A program made the translations under genes and the position numbers. From assembly GCA_026645375.1 (NCBI GenBank), contig JAPFFX010000007.1, positions 1 to 16,010 on the forward strand: a DNA stretch of 16,010 nucleotides, in the 5' to 3' direction. This document shows positions 13,369 to 16,010 of the stretch, one piece after another. The first letter of the stretch is position 1. Every line of letters begins with the position of its first letter. Source of the stretch: Citricoccus sp. WCRC_4 (GTDB taxonomy: Bacteria > Actinomycetota > Actinomycetes > Actinomycetales > Micrococcaceae). Under the pieces are notes generated by a model. The model was given only the letters and a program-made list of their open reading frames with translations. It did not search any database and was not told the origin of the DNA.

Positions 13369-16010
13369 TCAGGGACGGGTGGGGTGACCGACGCCCGTGC
13401 CCGGGCCACCGTGGTGGCCCGGACCCCGGTGCGAGTGGTCCCCACCCCGGCCCGGGGCGGGGACGCCGTTGTTCTGGCCCACACCGTTGTTCTGGTCCGG
13501 GGCGTTGCCGCCCTCGTTGTTGCCGCTGTGGTGGCCCGGGCCCTTGTTCGGGTTGTCCTCACCGTTGCCCGATTCGCCTGGTTCGCCCGGCTCACCCGGT
13601 TCCTCCACTTCGGCCGGTGCGAGGTCCAGTCCGACCAGGACCGGGTCGTGGTCGGAGGAACGCCACTGGTCCGCGGCGTAGAGCATCTCGTTGACGTAGT
13701 TGTAGCGCGAGTACTCCAGGGCCACGGACTCGTCGGCGTTGATGTCCCAGACATCGGCACCGGTCACCGTGGCCTCGGCGGCGGCGTTGGTGAGGATGCC
13801 GTCCAGGGAGCCGACCGAGCCGTCGAAGGCGTAGGTGTACTCGCCGGTCTTCGGGGCCTGCGAGACGTACCCGGCGTCCTCCATGACCCGGATGGGGTCC
13901 TCCTTCTCGTAGGAGTTGAAGTCGCCGATGAGCAGGACCTTCTCCACGCCGGTGCGGCCCTGCAGCTCCGCCGCGAAGGCGACCAGGGCCTCGGCCTGGG
14001 CCACGCGGTCCGCGTTGGAGGCACCCTGGCCGTCGCCGATGTCCGTGTTGCCCGCGCCGGAGCCCGAGCCCTTGGACTTGAAGTGGTTGGTGATGGCGAT
14101 GAACCGGGTGGACTCATCCCCGTCCACGGGCTGGAACACCTGCGCCAGCGGCTCGCGGGCGTTGTCGAAGGCGACCTGGTCGTCGAGGATCACCGACTCC
14201 CCGACCGTCTCCACGGCCTCCGGCTGGTAGATGAAGGCGTTGCGGATGACGTCCTGGGAGGCCGGGTCCGGGGTGACCGACGGGGTCACGGCATACGCCC
14301 ACTTCTCGGAGCCGGCGTCGGCGTTCAGCGCCTCGACCAGGGTGGCCAGCGAGTGGTCCCGGTCCTGCCCGAAGGCGGCGGAGTTCTCGATCTCCTCGAG
14401 GCCGATGACCGAGGCGTCCAGCCCGTTGACGGCCTCGACGATCTTGGCCTGCTGGCGTTCGAGGTTGGCCTCGTCGTAGGCGCCGCGGGGATCACAGCGG
14501 TTGGTCGTGATGGGGTTGCCCTCGCGATCCTCGTAGGCATCGCAGGACTCGAACTGGTTCCCCAGGGTGGTGAAGTAGTTCAGCACGTTGAACGTGGCCA
14601 CGGAGACGGTGCCGCCGACCTCGGCCGGTGCCTCCTCGCCGGTCCGGGTGTTCTCGAACCGGGCGGGCTGGACCTGGTCGGCGTTCTCGTCCGTCAGGTG
14701 CCCCAGCGGCTGGAAGCTCCAGGCGTCGTAGCGGAAGTCCAGGATCACCGGGGTGGTGAAGTCGACGCCCGAGCCCACCCGCACCGGGTCGTCCAGGTCC
14801 AGGTACGGCAGGGCGTCCTGGTTCCCGGGAGAGCGCATGAAGTTCGTGCCGGCGCCGTCGTCGAGGACGATCAGCTTCTCGTCGTTCTCGGCCATCACGG
14901 CCTGGGCCGGGGCACCCGGCTCGGCGACCGTCGTCGGGTTCAGCAGCGGGCTGTCCCCGGGCACGATGCCCAGCGAACCGTAGGAGTTGACGTCGTAGTT
15001 GTCCGTGATCGTCCAGTCACCGGTGGGCGCGATGAGCATGCCCTCGTGCGCTTCCTTCTCGGCCTCGGTGAGCGGGAACTCCAGCTCCGTGGGCTCCACG
15101 GTGGCGTCCTCGTCGAGGACCTCCACGCCACCGTCGGACACGGTCAGCTGCGTCAGGGCGTAGTACTCGCCGGCCGTGCCCGTGACCTGGACGTGGTCAC
15201 CGAGGGCGACATCGTCCACGGTGTCCCGCGAGTAGACGAAGATGCCGTCCGAGGCGCCGGCACCGTCACCGGCGTCATCGCCTGTGCCGGCGGCCTGCAG
15301 GTAGTAGCCGTCGTAGCCACCGGTGGAGTACACCGCGGTGACCACGCCGCGGGTCGTCACGACCTGCCCGGCCAGCGGAGTGGCCGCCCCGGTGCCCTGG
15401 ATCCGAGTGATGGGCGTGACCTCGGTGGGGGTGACGGGATCCTCCGGTGCCGGGTCGACCGGGTCACCGGGGTCGCCCGGTTCCGAGGAGGAGCTCGTCG
15501 GCGTCACGGTCCCGGACAGGCTGAAGTCGGCCGAGTTGTCGTTCGTGTCCACACCACCGGCGGCGCGGTTCATCGACCTCGGGTCCGAGTTCGCGGACGG
15601 GGACTGCGCCACGGCGGTCTCGAAGGTGTTCGAGGAACCGTAGCCCAGCAGGTCGACCACGCGGTCGTCCTGGCCGGAGAGGACCGAACCGGTGGACAGT
15701 CCCGTCAGGGCCGCCGACTGGTCGGAGAGCACCAGGGTGCCGCTGGTGCCGGAGAAGGCCACGCCCGTGGTCGCATCCGGGGTGGGCAGGGCCTGGCCGG
15801 CGGATCCGTTCGAGTTGCCCCGGACCAGGTAGTACCCCTGGGCGGGGATCGTGCCGGAGAGCTGGACAACACCGGTCGGGGCCGAGCTACCACCGGAGGA
15901 ACGGTACTGCAGGGACCAGCCCTCCAGGGAGACCGGGGAGTCCGTGGGGTTGTAGAGCTCGACGAACTTGTGCGTGTAGACGGCGTTGGCCGACCCGCCG
16001 TTCGTGTAGG
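13369..16010 (-). CDS. ExeM/NucH-family extracellular endonuclease with lamin-tail domain (5' truncated by window edge)
   Basis: The frame is open to the right edge, giving 879 visible residues; the start and any signal peptide lie outside. GTG 15762 is internal because the lamin-tail domain (LTD) reads through it. Domains in visible numbering: LTD about 1-180 (HKFVELYNPTDSPVSLEGWSL near 13-33); an Asp/Pro-rich linker with DPGDPVDP; an OB-fold-like domain from about 210 (TRGVVTAVYSTGGYDGYYLQ); and an endonuclease/exonuclease/phosphatase domain about 468-795. Catalytic motifs are FNVLN (473-477), LEEIEN (537-542), NHFKSKG, GDFNS (695-699) and SDHDP (785-789). The tail (about 797-879) is rich in Gly, Glu, Asn, Pro and His. 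Family members are secreted or surface DNases used in phosphate scavenging and biofilm DNA turnover. No LPXTG or membrane anchor follows, so it is probably released. Confidence 0.92.
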   Translation of the reverse strand, partial: YTNGGSANAVYTHKFVELYNPTDSPVSLEGWSLQYRSSGGSSAPTGVVQLSGTIPAQGYYLVRGNSNGSAGQALPTPDATTGVAFSGTSGTLVLSDQSAALTGLSTGSVLSGQDDRVVDLLGYGSSNTFETAVAQSPSANSDPRSMNRAAGGVDTNDNSADFSLSGTVTPTSSSSEPGDPGDPVDPAPEDPVTPTEVTPITRIQGTGAATPLAGQVVTTRGVVTAVYSTGGYDGYYLQAAGTGDDAGDGAGASDGIFVYSRDTVDDVALGDHVQVTGTAGEYYALTQLTVSDGGVEVLDEDATVEPTELEFPLTEAEKEAHEGMLIAPTGDWTITDNYDVNSYGSLGIVPGDSPLLNPTTVAEPGAPAQAVMAENDEKLIVLDDGAGTNFMRSPGNQDALPYLDLDDPVRVGSGVDFTTPVILDFRYDAWSFQPLGHLTDENADQVQPARFENTRTGEEAPAEVGGTVSVATFNVLNYFTTLGNQFESCDAYEDREGNPITTNRCDPRGAYDEANLERQQAKIVEAVNGLDASVIGLEEIENSAAFGQDRDHSLATLVEALNADAGSEKWAYAVTPSVTPDPASQDVIRNAFIYQPEAVETVGESVILDDQVAFDNAREPLAQVFQPVDGDESTRFIAITNHFKSKGSGSGAGNTDIGDGQGASNADRVAQAEALVAFAAELQGRTGVEKVLLIGDFNSYEKEDPIRVMEDAGYVSQAPKTGEYTYAFDGSVGSLDGILTNAAAEATVTGADVWDINADESVALEYSRYNYVNEMLYAADQWRSSDHDPVLVGLDLAPAEVEEPGEPGEPGESGNGEDNPNKGPGHHSGNNEGGNAPDQNNGVGQNNGVPAPGRGGDHSHRGPGHHGGPGTGVGHPTRP

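Overview
This 16 kb window is GC-rich throughout. It looks like ordinary chromosome from an actinobacterium, most likely order Micrococcales and possibly family Micrococcaceae. This assignment is inferred from four things: the RecQ C-terminus type, strong G/C third-position bias, TANNNT -10 boxes placed 6-8 bases before start codons, and the gene families present. There is no rRNA, CRISPR array, insertion sequence or integrase.

Layout, left to right. (1) The end of a recQ-type helicase gene (+) faces a phosphohexomutase gene, manB (-). (2) manB is divergent from an MFS exporter gene (+). The 164 bp between them hold a hexamer repeat array, a 13-bp duplication, an inverted repeat and two -10 boxes at leaderless-type starts. 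(3) A three-gene + block at 3492-7244 follows: a DUF1611-like P-loop NTPase, an ABC-exporter-shaped protein whose nucleotide-binding domain has lost its catalytic motifs, and a one-span membrane protein with two possible L7/L12-like helical modules. A perfect 18-bp LacI-type palindrome lies about 100 bp upstream of the first gene. The third gene has its own leaderless-type promoter. (4) A bidirectional hairpin separates this block from a convergent PRC-barrel/DUF2382 gene (-). (5) A tRNA-Ser(GCU) gene (-) with its own hairpin follows, then a prolyl-oligopeptidase-like S9 peptidase gene (-). (6) The peptidase gene is divergent from a FAD/NAD(P)-binding protein gene (+). A 19-bp perfect hairpin follows that gene. 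(7) A large secreted nuclease gene (-) of the ExeM/NucH type runs off the right edge.

Most genes are single-gene units in alternating orientation, so few functional links can be inferred. The exception is the DUF1611-like/ABC-like pair, whose reading frames are 7 bases apart and probably co-expressed. The ABC-like protein lacks the Walker A lysine, the Q-loop glutamine, the Walker B glutamate and the switch histidine, yet it is an intact long reading frame. That pair, with its LacI-type operator and the neighbouring membrane protein, is the part most likely to be an undescribed system. Its substrate and function cannot be read from the sequence.
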